From assembly GCF_000701905.1 (NCBI RefSeq), contig NZ_JNKC01000010.1, forward strand, positions 1-64,000: a stretch of 64,000 nucleotides of DNA. Reading direction: 5' to 3'. Shown here piece by piece: positions 62,385 to 64,000 of this stretch. A model generated the notes under the pieces. It did not search any database and was not told the DNA's origin. It saw nothing but the letters and a program-made list of their open reading frames with translations. The DNA comes from Proteiniclasticum ruminis DSM 24773. GTDB taxonomy: Bacteria > Bacillota > Clostridia > Clostridiales > Clostridiaceae. The translations under genes and the position numbers were made by a program. Each line of letters begins with the position of its first letter. Within the stretch, counting starts at the first letter, position 1.

Positions 62385-62479
62385 ATAATCACCTTTCTTC
62401 TAGAATAACCTAAACATTGAAATAATTAAATGTATTTATATAAACTCTTGTAATGTTATAGTCACTGTTATTCTACCTC

Positions 62480-63064
62480 CACAGGATTGATCCCGATGCA
62501 AGCATCTCCAGAACCAAAGGATATCCCTTCCATCACGCCTAAAATGATGGTTTCTGGATTATCTGTGGTGCTGTTGGCCTGAATGCGGTAGGACAGGGTC
62601 CCCGGGTGACCGATCTCTGTGTTGCATCTGGTGATTTTATGGATTTTGCTGGCACCATAGACCAGGTCCATGGAACTCATGAGCTTTGCTACCCCTGCTG
62701 CCACTTCTCCACTGATGCCTCTGGAGATTCTCTTCAGATCATCATTGGTGGTCTTATGGTCCAGGATGAGTTCCCGTAAGCTTCCTATGGACATTCTTCG
62801 GATGCTCTCATAGGTCTTTTTGTTCATGCCATCCAGATTCACTCGGGTGACTTCATCTTTTTCATAGGGTACTGTTGGATTCTCCACAAGATCCTCCACC
62901 AGCATCTCCGATAACACGACCTTAGCCGCAACTCTTTCTGTTTCATCACTGGCTGCAATCTTCTGCAGCCTGTCACCGGCCTTGGGCTCATTGGCCTTGG
63001 CCAGCACGTCTTTCACATCTTTAAACTGGTATTTTTTTCCGTTGACAATTGTTTTGAGTTTCAT
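62480..63064 (-). pseudogene. eutB: eutB, 5' fragment (N-terminal 195 residues of ethanolamine ammonia-lyase large subunit)
   Basis: Starts at ATG 63064, seven bases after AAGGAG, with K-L-K-T-I-V-N-G-K-K-Y-Q-F-K-D-V-K and A-N-E-P-K-A-G-D-R-L; then R-R-M-S-I-G-S-L-R-E-L-I-L, I-A-A-S-D-E-T-E-R-V-A-A-K, and G-H-P-G-T-L-S-Y-R-I-Q-A-N-S-T-T-D-N. The native sequence stops at the inserted element; three codons of element sequence and TAA (62468) follow. EutB with EutC and adenosylcobalamin splits ethanolamine into acetaldehyde and ammonia. No other eut genes or microcompartment genes are visible. Confidence 0.95.
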
Positions 63065-63089
63065 GCTGCGCTCCTTTACATGGTACTTA

Positions 63090-63111
63090 ACCGGAATCAT
63101 GGCCTTCCGGT
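63090..63111 (-). promoter_or_regulatory. leader hairpin upstream of eutB
   Basis: ACCGGAA (63105-63111 complement) and TTCCGGT (63090-63096 complement) form a perfect seven-base stem with an eight-base loop, about 10 bases before the eutB binding site. It may affect translation. I found no cobalamin-box and no hexaloop pair of the kind bound by ANTAR regulators. The rest of 63112-63415 shows no gene. Confidence 0.4.
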
Positions 63112-63415
63112 CAGCGTGTACTTTAACTCCTGCACATGAGGTGGCAGCATAGTAAAGAATACCCACCCGCACTCTTTAGACTGCCTTTTCTATTCACCTG
63201 GTACAAAACAACGGAAAACAACATAGAATAAGACCCGCCACCTGTTTAAAAGGACTATATCTGAATTGATGAGTACATTTTCTATATACCATCTATCTCC
63301 GTGCCAAGTCTTCTATGTTATGTCGCTATTGTAGCAATGATTGAATTTTCTGTCAATAAATTGTTGAAGTCCTTTACGATGCTCTGTTATGGGCGTTAGA
63401 GCATCTTTACGCACT

Positions 63416-63439
63416 CAAAAAGAGCACCCGAAGGTGCTC
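63416..63439 (-). terminator. intrinsic terminator of the NUDIX gene
   Basis: GAGCACC (63422-63428) pairs with GGTGCTC (63433-63439) around a TTCG tetraloop on the minus strand, followed by TTTTT. Confidence 0.88.
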
Positions 63440-63499
63440 CATAAACAAGGATACAATTTCTTGTTTATTCTGATTAGTAACAGCTCGAATCGTCTTATG

Positions 63500-63988
63500 C
63501 TAATCAAAGTTTAAGAATTCTCTTAGTCTTTCTCTTTGTGGCGGAATCGCTTCTGAAGAGTTCAAAAACCTGAGAAACTCCTCTTCTTTTAACCATTGGT
63601 ATCCAATAGTCTCCCCTTCCTGAAGCTTCACAGAGGCCTTGTCACAATCTGTAATGACCAGATAACTGATAAATATCGTATTCTCTGTGCGCTGCCATCC
63701 AATCTCCTGAAATGAAATCCCTGTTAGGCCAGTTTCTTCTAGAAGCTCCCGCTTGGCTGCCTCCAGTGCTGTTTCACCCTTTAGAGCACTTCCCCCTGCC
63801 GTCGCTTCCATCCACCCGGGGTATCCTTCCTTCTGAAAGTCCCGCTGCATGAGAAGATAGTCTCCATCCACATGCCTCACAAGCATCTCAGAAACCAGAT
63901 GATATAGCCCTAGAGGAATGGGCTCCCCACGGATGAGTTCTCTTTCAGCCCTTCTTCCATCTTGATCATACGCGTCCCAAATTTCCAT
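63500..63988 (-). CDS. NUDIX hydrolase
   Basis: 162 residues. The Nudix box is complete: G-S-A-L-K-G-E-x7-R-E-L-L-E-E-T-G-L (about 67-89). An N-terminal segment W-D-A-Y-D-Q-D-G-R and L-V-S-E-M-L-V-R resembles the isopentenyl-diphosphate isomerase-like branch (YfcD type), but I see no isomerase-specific residues, so it is probably a pyrophosphohydrolase of unknown substrate. AGGTGAT lies before the ATG, within 12 bases of the window end. Confidence 0.92.
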   Translation of the reverse strand: MEIWDAYDQDGRRAERELIRGEPIPLGLYHLVSEMLVRHVDGDYLLMQRDFQKEGYPGWMEATAGGSALKGETALEAAKRELLEETGLTGISFQEIGWQRTENTIFISYLVITDCDKASVKLQEGETIGYQWLKEEEFLRFLNSSEAIPPQRERLREFLNFD

Positions 63989-64000
63989 ACGTTATCACCT

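Larger units (their letters stand above)
60814..62479 (-). mobile_element. IS607-family element inserted into eutB
   Basis: A ~1666-base element bounded by GG dinucleotides: eutB reads ...CCTGTG|G on one side and G|GCAACGG on the other, so one G of the host GG flanks each end and no target duplication is seen. This fits IS607, whose serine recombinase inserts at or between adjacent Gs without making duplications. Contents on the minus strand: a ruined tnpA, an overlapping tnpB, and about 150 bases of structured 3' end. The exact edge is uncertain by one base because of the shared G. Confidence 0.9.

Noticed and set aside
63065-63300. Adenosylcobalamin riboswitch upstream of eutB
   Set aside because: EutBC needs this cofactor, so I looked for the B12 box and its core helices and for ANTAR hexaloop hairpins; neither is visible. 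Only a simple seven-base hairpin is seen.
1-64000. CRISPR arrays
   Set aside because: No regularly spaced repeats of 25-40 bases and no cas genes were seen; the only RNA-guided protein is TnpB.

Overview
The window looks like the chromosome of a strictly anaerobic, amino-acid-fermenting member of the Bacillota, class Clostridia. The signs are Gram-positive ribosome binding sites (AGGAGG), several TTG/GTG starts, a ferredoxin-linked branched-chain 2-oxoacid oxidoreductase beside phosphate butyryltransferase and two butyrate kinases, CdaA/CdaR, a YhbD/bactofilin cluster and an archaeal-type Tad pilus locus. The species cannot be fixed from the sequence alone.

Bases 1 to about 22,560 form an accessory region, visibly more AT-rich than the rest. 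It opens with the 3' end of an IS30-type element. Next comes a minus-strand cluster: a membrane-anchored surface protein, a lipoprotein with a restriction-endonuclease-fold toxin domain and a possible immunity gene. A conjugative-element remnant (a CD1845-like fragment and a MobA/VirD2-type relaxase) follows, and then a dense defence block: a DUF1883-TIR protein, a SIR2-HerA pair, a five-gene operon (SNF2 helicase, DUF4391, HEPN-like protein, type III Mod, type III Res) and an AbiD/F-like HEPN protein. The region ends at the 3' end of a tRNA-Ser(CGA) gene, a classical island attachment point, although no integrase is visible.

From about 22.7 to 58.7 kb the content is core-like and mostly on the minus strand. 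It holds an isochorismatase-family hydrolase, an aldo/keto reductase, GlmM, a NusG-II membrane protein, an AIM24 protein, a YhbD/bactofilin cluster and three small membrane proteins. The energy block follows: VOR-type oxidoreductase (four subunits plus a P-loop ATPase) and buk-ptb-buk. Together these can turn a branched-chain 2-oxoacid into acyl-CoA, acyl-phosphate and then free acid plus ATP. Next are a COG2509 flavoprotein, cdaA-cdaR, trxA, an SDR enzyme, DUF192, and a complete Tad locus running from flp through tadV-E-G-cpaB-Z-A-B-C to a large vWA protein. ptsI and a lone citX close this part.

From 59 kb to the end lies eutBC. eutB is split by a 1.67-kb IS607-type element inserted at a GG dinucleotide. 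Removing the element in silico restores a 455-codon eutB frame exactly. The element has a ruined TnpA recombinase but an intact-looking TnpB. A NUDIX hydrolase gene ends the window.
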